DNA of 64,000 nucleotides from contig CANXME010001990.1 of NCBI GenBank assembly GCA_948144175.1, forward strand, positions 1,488,001 to 1,552,000. Direction: 5' to 3'. This document shows positions 52,660-64,000 of the stretch, piece by piece (position 1 is the first letter of the stretch; every line of letters begins with the position of its first letter). Under the pieces are notes generated by a model that was given only the letters and a program-made list of their open reading frames with translations, was not told the DNA's origin and made no database searches. A program made the position numbers and the translations under genes. Source of the DNA: Closterium sp. NIES-65 (lineage: Eukaryota; Streptophyta; Zygnematophyceae; Desmidiales; Closteriaceae).

Positions 52660-53318
52660 CCAGATTCGTGCACTTTCCATCAGGAGTGTGGCTGAGCAGT
52701 GTGATGAGGATGAGATAACACACTGCTTCTGGGCAGCTGTCCTTGAGCCCAAGACGTTAGCCGAGGCGTTGAGCGGGCCCGTTGCTGAAAAGTGGAAGCA
52801 GAGTGTGAAGGAGGAGTATGAATCTCTGCTGGATAATGAGACTTGAGAGCTGTATGAGCTGCCTCCTAGGAAGAAGGCCATTTCTTCCAAGCTGATTTTC
52901 AGGCACAAGTACGGACCTGATGGGGCGCTGACCCGATACAAGTGAAGGCTTGTTGCTAAGGGGTTTCAGCAGACAAAGGGGAAGGACTTTGACGAGATTT
53001 TTGCTCCTATGGGGAAAGGCACGATAGTGCGGGTGTCATTGGCAATGGCAGCAAACCGTGGATGGCGGGTGAAACAGATGGACATTACCACCGCCTTCTT
53101 CAATGAATCATCCTTGAGGGGCTGTACATGCTGCAACCTGAGGGGTTGGATGATGGGAGCGGCAGGGTGTGCAGGCCGAAAAAGGCCATCTATGGCCTGA
53201 AGCAGGCTCCTCGCGCATGGTACCACAAGCTGGAGGAGACACTGCTGGCTGGGGGGTTCAAGAAGAGTGACTGTGACCACAGCTTGTTCTTGCTGCAAGA
53301 GACGGAGCAGTCAGTGTT
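52660..53318 (+). pseudogene. copia RT fragment (C6)
   Basis: Plus-strand fragment of the N-terminal half of a copia RT: EKWKQSVKEEYESL, FRHKYGPDGALTRYK, RLVAKGFQQTKGKDFDEIF, VKQMDITTAFFN, then in another frame MLQPEGLDDGSG and AIYGLKQAPRAWYHKL. Stops near 52843 and 52943 and a frameshift near 53110 are present. It ends before the YVDD box. It is not part of C5, which has its own complete RT upstream. Confidence 0.85.
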
Positions 53319-54995
53319 ATGTGACGCTATCATTTGCATTCACGTCTGTCTGCCTCCCATCATATGTTCGTGCGTTGCATGCGTGGTGTGAGCGTGTGCA
53401 AGAAATTTTGTTTGGTGTGGTTTGGATTCTCTGAGTGTGTGTGAATTTTATTTGGCCTGAGCAGATATCTGAAGTGACTCCTCTGCTCAAGAGCTTTGTG
53501 ACGAACTAAGAATCGTCGCGATCGGAGCAAGAACGACGAAGTTATGATCATTCAAAGTTTTGATTGGGATGCGACGACTTTGGGAAGTTGTGAAGTGACT
53601 CAATATGGGGTACAGACTTTTGGGGGTTGGTAAATTCGTTCCCATCGCTGTAGATGCTGCCAAGTGGTTGGGAGAAACCAAATTGGGTTGGCAAGTGTGG
53701 CCAACTTGGATAAGGTGGATTGTGGAAGTTGGGAAAGTGACAAATGTCAAAGTTGGGGTACCCATAGAGAGGGGAATTGTGTGGCATGGGGTTTCCTTGG
53801 TTGGGGACTCTCTTGAGACCTTCCCTCTCATCCTCTTCATCCCCTCCCACCTGGTTTCTAGCTACTCTAACTCTCTTGTGTTAACAGCTAGAACGCTATG
53901 CGGAAGCGTTTAAACTGGTATTACAAGCTTGTACTCAGCAACACTTAACATCAATTGCAGCCTTTCGAGCGTGACGGCTTGTCACCTCCTAGCAAAGGGC
54001 GTAAAAAAATTGCAAGCGAGAAGTTATGCCTTTCTCAGCCTGTAAGCCAAGTAAGCTGGTCGAGCAGAGTTTCGGCAGCACCACGGTAGCGATTCTACTC
54101 TCGTCAATACATAGTAGTAGAAAGTGAACTTGAAAGGCGAAATGAAAAAATAGTTGTTGTATTACATAAACAATTACAGGCACATATTTATATAAACTCC
54201 TACGCACACACAAAGGCAGGCATAAAAGTAGTTGTAGAACAAGGTCTTGATTTTTGCCACGGTTTAATAGAAAACAGTTGCATAATTTCTTAGGATTTTG
54301 CCTTTTTTCTTCTCTTGTAACACAAGGCAATTCCATTGCTGACTCCTCACATGAACATTAGCGGTTTCATGTGACTCCCATATGGCTCCCATAAGCCTCA
54401 CATGAAGTTCATGCGAGTTTACAGCTGTAAAACGGTTTTAACCGTGTGATGACGTGAACAACCGAACTGTACCTGCGGCAGAATCATTTTTTTATGCGGC
54501 CAGACATTCGCACGCAATTTCTTGTTCCGTGAGTCAGCGTGGGATTCTGTTTTTCAACCGAGATCCCATGCGCCCCACCTGCCACACGCCACGACCAAGA
54601 TATTTCTCGGTCGTGCTCTACAGTGCGCATGATTGCGAGCATGTGCGTGTACAGTTCGGGCCAGGGCAGAAACGTTCCCTGTCTTGTTGCGATCGTGCTG
54701 TACAGTACGCTCGCAACAGTGCGTGGCACACGCGCATGCCCTGTGGGGCCTCACGCGCATGCCAGGACCCCACATGCGGTCCTGATTTCGTACCCTTTGA
54801 CTCGCGTCAGAAGAGTCAAACGGCACCCCCTCGATAGTCAAACTATCGAGCCCCCTGGTACACCGCTCGCTTGCATGGAACCCCAATGAGCCTCACATGA
54901 AACATTCGAATTTCACGAGACTTTCATGGGTCGCTCGCATGAACCTTGGATGAAACATTTAAGTCTCATGCGAGCTTCGTTTGAGCTCCATGGGG
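53319..54995. other. No gene recognised; right part probably C4 LTR
   Basis: Sequence up to about 53900 shows no family signature. From some point before 54995 it should belong to the 3' LTR of the minus-strand C4 element, whose inner edge is at 55310; the outer edge could not be set. Words of the type CATGAGGCTCATG recur from 54340 onward. An intrinsically paired ACTCTTC/GACTATCGAG region lies near 54810-54850. Confidence 0.3.
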
Positions 54996-55115
54996 TCTTC
55001 ATTTGAGCACTTCATGGAAGGCTCATTTGAGCGCTTCATGAGAGCTTCATTTGAGCGCGTCATGAGAGACTCATTTGAGCGCGTCATGAGAGCTTCATTT
55101 AAGCGCGTCATGAGA
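54996..55115. repeat. Five tandem copies of a 24-bp unit
   Basis: Units at 54996, 55020, 55044, 55068 and 55092 built on TCATTTGAGCGCGTCATGAG with a few changes each. The 24-bp period keeps a frame, giving the 8-residue repeat EALMTRSN on the minus strand; it lies inside a probable LTR, so translation is unlikely. Confidence 0.85.
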
Positions 55116-55310
55116 GCCTCATGAGAACAGTGAAAACGAAACTGAAAATTCACAAGTATAAAATGCGATTACGAATGAAAACGGAGCACACAAAGTGCAA
55201 GAACAAATGCGCACAAAACATCACAAAATGAAAATGAAAATGCGAACACACGCAAAATACAAATGCGACGCAGGTAGCTGGTTGACGTGCAAAATTAAAT
55301 ATTTGCACCC
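55116..55310 (-). mobile_element. Inner part of the C4 3' LTR
   Basis: On the minus strand the LTR opens TGTTGGGTGCAAATATT right after the polypurine tract GAGGGGGAG (about 55313-55322). The LTR continues left past the 24-bp repeats; its far end is not defined. Confidence 0.55.
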
Positions 55311-55323
55311 AACAAACTCCCCC

Positions 55324-55631
55324 TCAAGCCGTCGCCTACTCACATTCATGAGCCTAGTTGAGGCTCATGCCACTCAGCTTGGCACAACGCCAATGAGGTT
55401 CCTCAGCCAGCCGCTTTGTGAGGAAATCAGCCGGCTGCTGCTGCGTTTTCATGTAGAGAGGCTCAGGAGTTCCCCTCTGCACTTCCTTGCGCAGCCAATG
55501 CCACTTGATGCGCATGTGCTTGGTAAGCCCATGCAGCACCGTGTTCTTTGCCATGGAGATGGCACTTGAATTGTCACAGAAGGGTGGGGTTGGTACGTTC
55601 TGCTCATGCCCTATCTCCTACAGCAGCTTCC
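55324..55631 (-). pseudogene. copia C4 RNase H end
   Basis: Minus strand, continuing the frame interrupted by copia-3: a TAG at 55618-55620 soon after the junction (CAG expected), then FCDNSSAISMAKN, HMRIKWHWLRKEV, PADFLTKRL and the C-terminal end near 55354. DNSSAI and a LTK-type motif mark the end of a copia RNase H. Confidence 0.88.
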
Positions 55632-55762
55632 AGAGAAGAATTGAACGAGAATGAAATGAGTATGAACGAAGTGAGTACAAATAGGAAACCCTAATTGTGT
55701 TGTACCCCCTATGGGATACCCCACTATAGCCTACACAAATAAGTAAGCTATATGTTCTGACA
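55632..55762 (-). repeat. copia-3 3' LTR
   Basis: 131 bp. Differs from the 5' LTR at the outermost base and at one position near 55698 (T for G). The polypurine tract CCTATGGGGGTG (minus strand) adjoins at 55763. Confidence 0.93.
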
Positions 55763-55974
55763 CACCCCCATAGGCAAAGTGGGGGAGAACAAGGGGTCAC
55801 AAGACCAGTCAAGCAAAGCAAAGCAAAGCTCAGGGTGGATCACAAAGTCACCACGCATTCCGAGCACAAGTTCAAAGGCCAGAAGGCCAGTTCACATGCA
55901 AGATCATATATAGAGGTATACAAGAGTCAAGTAAGCAAGAGCAAGGGTATATATATGCGAAGGTACAAGCAAGG

Positions 55975-58900
55975 TCAAGAGGAGAGCAAGTGAGGCAAGA
56001 CAGGCACAAGACCCAACTGCGTGCAGCAACGCTGATGATCACAAGGCGCAAGTGCCTTCGTGAAGACATCAGCAGTGTTGGCCTCAGAGGCCACGTACGC
56101 AAGTCGCAACTGTCCACGCTGCTGTAGCTCACGAGCAAGAAAGTAGCGGAGAGCAATGTGCTTCGTTCTGTGCTCCAGTCGCTGCTCTCGACACAAGGCC
56201 AGCATGGCCTTGTTGTCTACGTACAGGACTGGAGGAGAACGAGGCTGCTCTCCAAGGTCGGTCAGCAGGTAGGTGAGCCAGCGTAACTCCTGTGCAGCCA
56301 TAGCCCCAGCGTAGATCTCAGCCTCACAACTGGAGCCGAGAACAGAGGACGAGCGAGTAGCCCGCCACGAGACAGAGCCGGAACCAAGGCTGAAGGTGTA
56401 ACCCTGTGACGACCGCTGCGTAGCCTGGTCGTCAGCCGAAGAAGCGTCTGCGTGCCCAGTGAGGACCACTGGACTGCGCCCTCCAAGCACTAGCCCCATG
56501 CCCGACGTACTGCACAAGTAGCGCAACACCCTCTTCGCTGCAGCCATGTGCTCTGGTCGGTGTCTCCTAGGAGCAACAAAGCGTGCGAGAATGCTAAGAG
56601 GGTATGCGAGGTCAGGTCGTGTGCAGGTCATCAGGTACATGAGGCAGCCAACAAGCTCTGCAAACGGGCCACTCGACTCTACAGACTCATCCGAAGGCAG
56701 AGCTGAGAGCGAGTGGCGAGTAGGCAGAGGAGTGGCCTGAAGCGAGGAGTACGTGAAGCCGAAGCGCTGAAGGACCTGCTGCACCATGTGTGACTGAGTC
56801 AGGGTAATGGTGCGGCGTGCTCTGTCCTGGGTGATCTGCAAGCCAAGGTAGCTGCGCAGTTCACCCAGGTCAGTGCACGTGGGTCTCTTCTGCAGCTCGG
56901 ACTTCACGTAGGCGAGTCCAGCAGTGTCAGCTGTGGCAAAGACCAAGTCGTCGACGTACACGAGGATGTAGAACGGCGGCAGAGAGGTGTCGGTGCGCAG
57001 AAACAGCGACGGGTCGGCAGTAGAAGGAGCAAACCCAAGTGCCGCGAGTGTAGTCCTCAGTGTGTCGTGCCACTCACGTGGCGCCTGGCGGAGACCGTAG
57101 ACTGGACGCCGGAGACTCCACTGGGTACCAGGAGGGAAAGACCCAGTGAAGCCAGGTGGGCGACGCAGCCAGATCTCCTCGTGCAGGCTGCCCTGCAAGA
57201 AAGCTGTGCTGAAGTCGAGAGAGTGCAGCTCGTAGTCACGGTGAGCAGCAACGTGTAGCAGAACCCGAAGAGTGGTCATCTTCGGGGTGGGGGAGAAGGT
57301 CTGAAAGTAGTCAACCCCCTGCCGCTGACTGAAGCCACGAGCCACGTAACGCGCCTTGAAGACAGGCGGAGAGCCCGGCGGCCGCTTCACCCTGAAAATC
57401 CACATGCCACTGACGATGTTCGCCCCAGGAGGGGGAACAGCGTCAACGTAGGTGCGTGTGGACTTCCAGGAAGCCATCTCTGCATCCATAGCTGCCTGCC
57501 ACTGAGAGGAGTAGGGACCCTCTATCGCCTCCGCGTAAGAGCGCGGAGTCGGGATGTCTGGTGCATCCGGGTCTCCCTCAGGGGCTAGCAGTACAGACGC
57601 GAGACGAGGTGAAGCGGCGGCGAGACACTGGAACTCCTCCTGCCTGTCCTCAAGGACGTCCGTGCCAAGGGCACACTCACCCCCGACGGACGGAGGACAG
57701 GCGGACTCAGACTCAGTGACAAGACGAGCAGCGTAGTCCAGACGACAGCGCGCAGCAAAGTCGACAAGCTCAGTGACAAGGGCAGACGCAGCAGACGACT
57801 CGAAGGAAGGGTCAGTGACAGCAGTAGCAAGGAGACGCGTGACAGTAGGACTGGCAGCACGAAGAGAGTCCGACTCCGGGTCGGCAAGAGCAGGAAGAGA
57901 GGAAGCAGGAGGAGAAGGCAAAGGGGCACGCAGAGGAGCAGTGGACGGACGCAGTGACATCCGGTGCGTGCCAGGGACAGGAGGAGGACGCTGACGCGAC
58001 CCGCGACCACTAGTGCGCTCAGTACGAATAGGCGACACGGGACGAGACGCAGGCTCACGACGCTCAGTAAGACCTCCAGTCGGACCAGCGTAGGGAGAAG
58101 GAGCAGGCAAAGGGGAGGCAGGCTGTAGCTGTGGCTGTGACCGGACAGGCTGCGGACCCTCTAAGGGAGGAGGAGGAGGTGTAAGACCAAGAACCTGCTG
58201 CAGGAGCGGAACAAAGTACGGTCGGGGCCGCGCGGCGACGCTAGAAACAGCAGGAACAGCACCAGCAGCCCCAGCAGGAGCACCCACTCCAGCAGCACCT
58301 CCAGCAGCACCACCAGAAGCTCCAGAACCTCCAGCAGCAGCACCAGGAGCACTGTCAGTCGGACCGCCAACAGCAGGCTCAGCGCCAACACCCTCAGCAG
58401 TACCAGCTCCAGGAGAACTCTCAGACCCAGCGGCTCCAGCACCCACAGTACGAGCACCGGCGGGACGCGCGGGAGTAGTACCCTCTGCAGCCGAAGAACC
58501 ACCAGCACCAGCAGCACGCCTCCAGCGCCTGGCAAACCACTCACGCAGCTCCTGTGGGGAGAGTGGCTCCCGGCGAGACGAAGCACCCCCAGGCACAGCA
58601 CCCCCAGGCTCAGCACCCCCAGGCACAGCACCCCCAGGCACAGCACCCCCAGGCTCGGCACCCCCAGGCACAGCACTCCCAGGCACAGCACCCCCAGGCT
58701 CAGCACCCCCAGACTCCGCACCCCCAGGCTCAGCTCCCCCAGGCACAGCACCCCCAGGCTCAGCACCCCCAGACTCCGCACCCCCAGGCTCAGCTCCCGC
58801 AGCAGCACCAGAGTCACCAGTGACCTCGACAGGCTCGACCGCGTCTACCTGGGACACACCTGAAGGGGCAGGACCCTGAGGGGGGAGGGGGACTACCGGG

Positions 58901-61900
58901 GGGGGACCTGGTACCAAGAAGAGCGGGGGTGGGGGGAGGGACGGAGTGCGGTAGGGGAAGAGGCGGTAGTAGGGTACCGACTCGTCGAACGTGACGTCCT
59001 GGGAGGACAGAACACGTCGAGAGGTGGGGTGGTAAAACTGCCACCCAGGGGCGTCGGGGGGGAACCCCAGGAAGACGCAGGGAGAAGCACGAGGGGGCAG
59101 CTTGTCCGCAGACAGGTCGCGAACAAACGCCCGAGATCCCCAGACCCGGAACGCCGACGCATCGCCAACCTTCCCCGTCCACAGCAGGGCTGGGGAGGTC
59201 TCCGGTCGAGAGACCCTGGGGTGGAGGTTGATCTGGTGCGCAGCGTACCTGACCGCAAACGGCCACAGAAAATGGGGAGCAGCCGCATGCATCATGGACG
59301 TACGAGCGACGTCCATGACCATGCAAATGCGGCGCTCAGCAATCCCATTCTGCTGTGGTGAGTCCGGAAGCGTGAAGGTCTGACGGATGCCTCGCGCACG
59401 ACAGTAGGCACTCAGGAGGCCCGAGGAGAACTCTCCGCCTCTGTCCGAGTGCAGACGCAAAACAGGGAAGTCAGAGCCAAAGCTCCTCCGAAGCTGGAGA
59501 CGAGCTGCGCGGATCCAGTCGATCAACACCTCAGTGACCTCACCCTTGCTGCGCAAGGGGAAGACTGTGGTGTAACGCAAGTAGTCGTCAACCACCAGCA
59601 GGAAGTAGCGCTCCTGACCCTGTCCACGGACGCGGGCTGGGCCCCACACGTCCATGTGAAGCGTCTGCAACGGGGCCTCTGTGGGAGGAAACTGGGAGGA
59701 GTGAGGGGCAGCACGTTGGCGCCCCTCGACACAGGGGACACAGGTGGGGCCAGGGCCCGGAGGAAGGGGAGGGAGAGACCGGGGAAGACCAGACACAAGG
59801 ACTCGCGAGGCCATGCCTCTGAGCCGAAGCAGAGAGGGGTGGCCAAGGCGGTGGTGCCAGAGGAGGGTCTCGTGAGACAGACGACGACACGAGCAGGGGG
59901 CAGACTCAGGACCAGACCTGGACGCTGCAGCAAACACCTGACCAGACGAAGGGACCCTACCTGACTCAGCACCTGGAGGAGAAGCAGTGGTCAGTGTGTA
60001 CAGGCTCGACCCTGGCCGACGTGTAAACGTAGCCAGGTGGCGACCTGTATCCGCCTCCGTGCAGTGAGTCACCCGCTGACGAGCAGGGGTGAACTGGTGG
60101 ACACCCGCATCCTGGAGGTCAGCACCACTCACCAAGTTCGTCGAGAACGAGGGGAGGTAGAGACCAGTCAGGGTGCCAGAGGGGGCCGCCGGACACGGGA
60201 GGACAGTGGAGAAGCGAGACAGGACAGGCCCCCCAGAGGGGTCCGCCAGGGACACCGCAACCGGCCGACTCAGCGGCGTGAGAGTGGTGCGGTCCCTAAA
60301 GAAGGAGCGAGACGCTCCAGAATCAAGGGTGAAGGTGTGAGAGGCCGAAGCCGACACACTACCTGAGAGGGCAGACTCACCAGCACCTGAGAGCACAGAC
60401 GCACTGGCACCTAGAGCAGCAGCCTCACTAGTACCTGACGCGGCAGTACCAATGCCCGGGTCGGGCGGGAAACACCGGTAACAGTCATCCTCATCACTAC
60501 CAGTCACAGCATACATAGCAGCGAGAATAGCATCAAAATCAAGATCATAAATAGCTACACCAGCCCTAGACAGCTCTCCCCAGCGGGGGATCTCAGCGGC
60601 CTCCGGAAACTGCTGACGCCAGGCGTCGGTCAGGCGGCCAAAGCAGCGGCGGGCTGTGTGGGCGCCTCCACACCTCTCCCCTGCACGGTCACCGGTGCGA
60701 AGAACGTAGGGGCAGGGACCAAGCGCACCACTTCGCTGACGCTGCAAGTACCACTCACGGAGCTGCTGAGGGGCGGGGACGGTGCGAGAGCGCTGCTGCT
60801 GCTGTGGCTGCTGCTGCGGCTGCTGCTGCTGCTGCTGCTGCTGGCGCTGACCACCTCCAGAGCTGCTCCGCTGGGACGAGCCACTCCGACCCCCGCCTCC
60901 ACCGCCACCCCCGCCTCCACCGCCACCCCCGTCTCCACCGCCACCTCCCCCACCAGGACCGTCGCTCCCACCGCTCCCACCGCCTCCTCCGCTACCACCG
61001 CCGCCGCCACCTCCGCCTCCACCGCCGCCACCAGTACCTCCACTCCCGCCACCACCCCCACCACCACCCCCACTCCCCCCGCCACCCCCACCGCCTCCTC
61101 CACCGCCCCCTCTAGCTCCACCCGCTCCCTTGCCCCCCTTGCCCTTGCCAGAGCGGCGTCTGCCGCTGGGGGCAGACGCCGCGCCGACCGACTCAAAACC
61201 AGTGAGGTCGGCCGCAGCGGCAGAGGCGACAGAGGGCAGCAGGGGGGAAGGACCACACCCCTCAAAGATGGGGGTGCGAGGGTCACCCCGAGAGGCCCCT
61301 ACAGCGACAATACTCTTCTCAGCCGCTAGCAGGGACTCCTCAAGGAGGTCGACAGTGAGAGTGGTGGGACAGACAGAGAGAAACTGGTCCCTAACGACAC
61401 GAAGGGACTCAGGGAGACGGGTGACGAGAAAGTAGAGAGTGATGTACATGGGAGGAGGGTTCGCAGCGCGGAACTCAGCAGGAAGGGCAGCGCGGTAGCG
61501 GGTGTCACTAGCACGGAGGTGGGTAACGAGGTCAGCAACAGTGGGAAAGGAGGCGAGGTCAGGGAAGAGAAACGGTAGCATGAGGCGGCTAAGGGTAGCG
61601 GAGGAAGGGGAGGAGTAGCGTGCAACTACAGCGTCGTACAAGGCCTGAGCGGTCTTGCACTGACTAAAGTGGGCACGCTCAGAGGAAGGGAGGTGGCGAC
61701 GCACAGCAAGACGTGCAGCAGCATCGCGGGTCGCCCACTTGGAGCGAACGGCAGAGTCAGCATCAGCAGGTGGGGCAGGGACAGCGCCAGAGACAAAGTC
61801 AAAGAGAGAGACCTCATCTATCGCATCACACAGTAAGTACAGCTGCAGGTCTTCAATCCAGACGGCAAAGTCCATGGCCCTCCCCTCAGCGTCAAAAGTA

Positions 61901-61920
61901 AGAACATTGGGGGTGGCCAT
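55975..61920 (-). CDS. copia-3 Gag-Pol polyprotein
   Basis: Minus-strand open frame of 1981 codons from ATG 61920, colinear with copia-1, with all protease, integrase ([22 protein letters not shown]) and RT (YVDD) motifs. Distinctive changes are DDYLRYTTV for DDYSRYTTV in the integrase, ERRICMVMD for ERRIGMVMD just after the catalytic Glu, and [10 protein letters not shown] for HADASWADDQ beside the first RNase H Asp. The last two touch otherwise invariant neighbours of catalytic residues, so the copy may be intact in length but weakened in function. The [11 protein letters not shown] block between IN and RT is reorganised compared with the other copies. Confidence 0.95.
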   Translation of the reverse strand: MATPNVLTFDAEGRAMDFAVWIEDLQLYLLCDAIDEVSLFDFVSGAVPAPPADADSAVRSKWATRDAAARLAVRRHLPSSERAHFSQCKTAQALYDAVVARYSSPSSATLSRLMLPFLFPDLASFPTVADLVTHLRASDTRYRAALPAEFRAANPPPMYITLYFLVTRLPESLRVVRDQFLSVCPTTLTVDLLEESLLAAEKSIVAVGASRGDPRTPIFEGCGPSPLLPSVASAAAADLTGFESVGAASAPSGRRRSGKGKGGKGAGGARGGGGGGGGGGGGSGGGGGGGGGSGGTGGGGGGGGGGGGGSGGGGGSGGSDGPGGGGGGGDGGGGGGGGGGGGGGRSGSSQRSSSGGGQRQQQQQQQQPQQQPQQQQRSRTVPAPQQLREWYLQRQRSGALGPCPYVLRTGDRAGERCGGAHTARRCFGRLTDAWRQQFPEAAEIPRWGELSRAGVAIYDLDFDAILAAMYAVTGSDEDDCYRCFPPDPGIGTAASGTSEAAALGASASVLSGAGESALSGSVSASASHTFTLDSGASRSFFRDRTTLTPLSRPVAVSLADPSGGPVLSRFSTVLPCPAAPSGTLTGLYLPSFSTNLVSGADLQDAGVHQFTPARQRVTHCTEADTGRHLATFTRRPGSSLYTLTTASPPGAESGRVPSSGQVFAAASRSGPESAPCSCRRLSHETLLWHHRLGHPSLLRLRGMASRVLVSGLPRSLPPLPPGPGPTCVPCVEGRQRAAPHSSQFPPTEAPLQTLHMDVWGPARVRGQGQERYFLLVVDDYLRYTTVFPLRSKGEVTEVLIDWIRAARLQLRRSFGSDFPVLRLHSDRGGEFSSGLLSAYCRARGIRQTFTLPDSPQQNGIAERRICMVMDVARTSMMHAAAPHFLWPFAVRYAAHQINLHPRVSRPETSPALLWTGKVGDASAFRVWGSRAFVRDLSADKLPPRASPCVFLGFPPDAPGWQFYHPTSRRVLSSQDVTFDESVPYYRLFPYRTPSLPPPPLFLVPGPPPVVPLPPQGPAPSGVSQVDAVEPVEVTGDSGAAAGAEPGGAESGGAEPGGAVPGGAEPGGAESGGAEPGGAVPGSAVPGGAEPGGAVPGGAVPGGAEPGGAVPGGASSRREPLSPQELREWFARRWRRAAGAGGSSAAEGTTPARPAGARTVGAGAAGSESSPGAGTAEGVGAEPAVGGPTDSAPGAAAGGSGASGGAAGGAAGVGAPAGAAGAVPAVSSVAARPRPYFVPLLQQVLGLTPPPPPLEGPQPVRSQPQLQPASPLPAPSPYAGPTGGLTERREPASRPVSPIRTERTSGRGSRQRPPPVPGTHRMSLRPSTAPLRAPLPSPPASSLPALADPESDSLRAASPTVTRLLATAVTDPSFESSAASALVTELVDFAARCRLDYAARLVTESESACPPSVGGECALGTDVLEDRQEEFQCLAAASPRLASVLLAPEGDPDAPDIPTPRSYAEAIEGPYSSQWQAAMDAEMASWKSTRTYVDAVPPPGANIVSGMWIFRVKRPPGSPPVFKARYVARGFSQRQGVDYFQTFSPTPKMTTLRVLLHVAAHRDYELHSLDFSTAFLQGSLHEEIWLRRPPGFTGSFPPGTQWSLRRPVYGLRQAPREWHDTLRTTLAALGFAPSTADPSLFLRTDTSLPPFYILVYVDDLVFATADTAGLAYVKSELQKRPTCTDLGELRSYLGLQITQDRARRTITLTQSHMVQQVLQRFGFTYSSLQATPLPTRHSLSALPSDESVESSGPFAELVGCLMYLMTCTRPDLAYPLSILARFVAPRRHRPEHMAAAKRVLRYLCSTSGMGLVLGGRSPVVLTGHADASSADDQATQRSSQGYTFSLGSGSVSWRATRSSSVLGSSCEAEIYAGAMAAQELRWLTYLLTDLGEQPRSPPVLYVDNKAMLALCREQRLEHRTKHIALRYFLARELQQRGQLRLAYVASEANTADVFTKALAPCDHQRCCTQLGLVPVLPHLLSS

Positions 61921-61994
61921 GGCAGCAGCTGAAAGTCTCACCGGGCTGGGAGAGTCGGGTAGGTTAGCAGCAGAGGAACATAGCTCAGGAACAG

Positions 61995-62835
61995 CGGCAC
62001 GGCTCGGGCGGCTCGGGTTGCTGGGGCGGCGCGGGCGGCTCGGGCGGCTCGGGCGGCTGGGGCGGCTCGGGCGGCTCGCGCGGCTCGGGCGGCTCGGGCG
62101 GCTCGGGCGGCTCGGGTTGCTGGGGCGGCGCGGGCGGCTCGGGCGGCTCGGGCTGCTGGGCTGTACAGGCGGCTCGTGCGGCGCTGGTGTCGCGACGGGC
62201 GGCTCGCTGGCGGCTCGCGGGCGGCTGCACAGGCGGCTCAGGGACGGCGGCGCGGGCGGCTCAGGGAGCTCACGGGCGGCTGCGACGGGCGGCTCGCGGG
62301 CGTCGGGCGCTAGGGCGTTGGGGCGACGACGGGCGGCGCTCAGGCGTTCGGGCGGGCGGCCGTAGGGGCGAAAGGGCGGTCGGCGCTCGGGCGCTAGGGC
62401 GGGCGACCGGCCGTCAGGGCGCTAGGGCGGGCGGCCGTCAGGGCGCTAGGGTGGGCTGCGTTCGGGCGCTAGGGCGGGCGGCCGTCAGGGCGCTAGGGCG
62501 AGTGGCGCACGGGCGCTAGGGCGGGCGGCCGTCAGGGCGCTAGGGCGAGCGGCGCTCGGGCGGGCGGCCGTCAGGGCTCTAGGGCGGGCGGCGCTCGGGC
62601 ACTAGGGCGGGCGGCGCTCGGGCGCTAGGGCGGGCGGCGCTCGGGCGCTAGGGCGGGCGGCGCTCGGGCGCTGGGGCGGGCGGCCGTCAGGGCGCTAGGG
62701 CGGGCGGCCGTCAGGGCGCTAGGGCGGGCGGCCGTCAGGGCGCTAGGGCGGGCGGCCGTCAGGGCGCTAGGGCGGGCGGCGTTCGGGCGCTAGAGCGGGC
62801 GGCCGTCAGGGCACTAGGGCGGGCGGCCGTAAGAG
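61995..62835 (-). repeat. copia-3 leader minisatellites
   Basis: Next to gag a 9-bp GGGCGGCTC repeat (61995-62160). Farther out a 24-bp unit of GGCGCTAGGGCGGGCGG followed by CCGTCAG or CGCTCG (about 62380-62835, near 18 copies). The 9-bp array matches the other copies; the 24-bp array is unique to copia-3. Confidence 0.85.
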
Positions 62836-62882
62836 GAGTGAGCGGCGGGAGGGCGACGGTAGGGGCGACACGCAGGGTCGCT

Positions 62883-62962
62883 AAAAAAAAGAACGCGCGC
62901 CTCGGGGCGCGCTTCGGTGGGCCCTAGGAACAGTCCCTAGGAGGGGACCTGCTCTGATTCCA
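62883..62962 (-). other. copia-3 leader hairpin and primer site
   Basis: The primer site TGGAATCAGAGCAGG is the reverse of 62948-62962. The GCGCGCC/GGCGCGC hairpin at 62895-62912 is followed in the sense direction by a T tract (62883-62890 as A). Confidence 0.75.
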
Positions 62963-63093
62963 TGAGAAGAATTGAACGAGAATGAAATGAGTATGAACGA
63001 AGTGAGTACAAATAGGAAACCCTAATTGGGTTGTACCCCCTATGGGATACCCCACTATAGCCTACACAAATAAGTAAGCTATATGTTCTGACA
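62963..63093 (-). repeat. copia-3 5' LTR
   Basis: 131 bp, TG...CA bounded, next to the primer site and the CTTCC target duplication. Confidence 0.95.
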
Positions 63094-64000
63094 CTTCCGC
63101 CAAACCAACTCCTTGGCCGCGTGGTACATCGACATGTACTCAGCTTCAGCAGATGAACCCGCAGTTTCCACCTGCTTCCTTGACCTCCAGCTCACGGGTC
63201 CTCCCCCAATCACACACAGGTATCCACCTACTGATGACATATCGTCTTTCTCTGAAGCCCATGAAGAATCAGCAAAACCTGTAAGAAAAAGCTCTTTTTC
63301 TCCCAAATGCTCCCCCTTTTCCTTGAGAACTTCTACTCCCTTCTGCTTCCTTTGTGCCACAGCAGAGTACTGAACTCCAACAAAGGGGTAGGAGTTCAAG
63401 TACAGGATGATTCGATCAGCTGCATCCACCTGCTCTTCGATTGGATTCTGCACCACCCTAGCCAGCTGCCCCACTGTAAATAATATGTCTGGCCTGGTGT
63501 GCACTGCTGCGTAAAGCAAGCTCCCCACAACAGACTGAAATCGTGCTTGCTCTCGCTGATCCACCCCTTCATTCTCTCCTGCCTTTACGAGCTTGAACTC
63601 GGATGGAAGTGGTGTGGCAACTTTCCTCCCGACTTCAATCTCATACTTCTGCCTCATGTCCTTGATGTATTTCTCCTGGTGCAGCTTCACCCACCCATTG
63701 CTGATGTCCCTCTCGATGTGCATGCCCAAGTAGTAATTCGCCTCCCCCAGGGTCTTACACTTGAAGTTTTGCATCAGCTTCTGCTGCACCTTCATCACCT
63801 CCTACTTGCTGCTTCCAAAAAGCAGGATGTCGTCGACATAGACCAGGAACATGACAAGGGCCTCCTTCTCCCCCATGAGGAAAATACTTTCGTCACACGC
63901 ACTTGCCCTGAAGCCCATCTCTTCTAACACCGAAGACAACTTCTTGTACCAGCAGCGTGGTGCTTGTTTGAGGCCATAAATGGCCTTCTTCAGCTTGCAC
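63094..64000 (-). pseudogene. copia C4 reverse transcriptase and RNase H, cut by window edge
   Basis: Minus strand from the window edge: KKAIYGLKQAPRCWY, then the catalytic YVDDILLFGSS near 63830, a TAG at 63802-63804, LGEANYYLGMHIERD, VGSLLYAAVHTRPDI, RNase H with TGFADSSWASEKDD near 63250 and SSAEAEYMSM near 63140, ending at the copia-3 target site. It continues at 55631 downward. It is a different copia family from copia-1 and C5, with RNase H Asp and Glu still present. The 5' part lies beyond the window. Confidence 0.9.

Larger units (their letters stand above)
55632..63093 (-). mobile_element. copia-3: intact Ty1/copia retrotransposon nested in C4
   Basis: A 7462-bp minus-strand element with LTRs 62963-63093 (5') and 55632-55762 (3'), 131 bp, two differences seen, one being the terminal base (A for T at 55632). 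Perfect target duplication CTTCC at 55627-55631 and 63094-63098. Removing the element and one target copy restores the C4 frame AAKELVWRK-LL. Same family as copia-1 and copia-2 but opposite orientation. Confidence 0.97.

Noticed and set aside
53319-53900. Host exon with donor and acceptor sites
   Set aside because: Scattered GT and AG sites only; no family signature and no consistent frame.
61739-62519. Plus-strand frames across the copia-3 leader and 5' gag
   Set aside because: Antisense of gag plus GC-rich repeats.

Overview
The window is a eukaryotic, green-plant-type intergenic region made almost entirely of nested retrotransposons. No complete host gene could be recognised. The elements are Ty1/copia polyproteins with plant-style primer-binding sites (close to initiator Met-tRNA), Ty3/gypsy chromoviruses with a chromodomain, a plant-type non-LTR element with a zf-RVT-like finger, and a tRNA-derived SINE-like repeat. 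The GC-rich copia coding sequence with long poly-Gly and Gln tracts, together with this mix, suggests an early-diverging streptophyte (charophyte alga or bryophyte grade). That placement is an inference and was not tested by a search.

Layout from left to right. 1-2300: 5' part of a decayed minus-strand gypsy element (gag, leader, primer site, inner LTR edge). 2300-6990: non-coding, with G-rich low complexity. 6996-12649: a complete but dead chromovirus (327-bp LTRs, target duplication ACTTC) carrying a copia solo LTR. 13001-13646: a TAG microsatellite enclosing a SINE-like tandem repeat. 13647-15303: unique, non-repetitive sequence. 15304-23379: a small inverted-repeat element split by an intact copia element, copia-1 (15384-22780). 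23606-37533: a second, heavily rearranged chromovirus with a 1.09-kb tandem duplication of its 3' end, a pol deletion, a duplicated gag segment, an orphan LTR and a nested intact copia element, copia-2 (28542-36018). 37592-40086: a 5'-truncated LINE. 40096 to about 52450: an old copia element, C5, split by a decayed copia element, copia-4 (42955-50317). 52660-53318: a further copia RT fragment. About 55310-64000: an old minus-strand copia element, C4, split by a third intact copia element, copia-3 (55632-63093).

Copia-1, -2 and -3 belong to one family. Each has a single open frame of 1977-1986 codons with gag, protease, DD35E integrase, YVDD reverse transcriptase and RNase H motifs, LTRs of 131-132 bp that are identical or nearly so, and perfect 5-bp target duplications. 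They look recently active. Copia-4 and the solo LTR are older relatives. Target duplications and LTR differences give a relative order: C4, C5 and the two gypsy elements are oldest, then copia-4, then copia-3, then copia-1 and copia-2.

The least ordinary points are: copy-specific GC-rich minisatellites in the leaders of otherwise near-identical copia elements, with a conserved GC hairpin plus oligo-T next to the primer site; a templated filler insertion in copia-4; and the tandem duplication inside gypsy-2 that copied host flank into the element. All boundaries, repeat counts and mismatch counts were read by eye.
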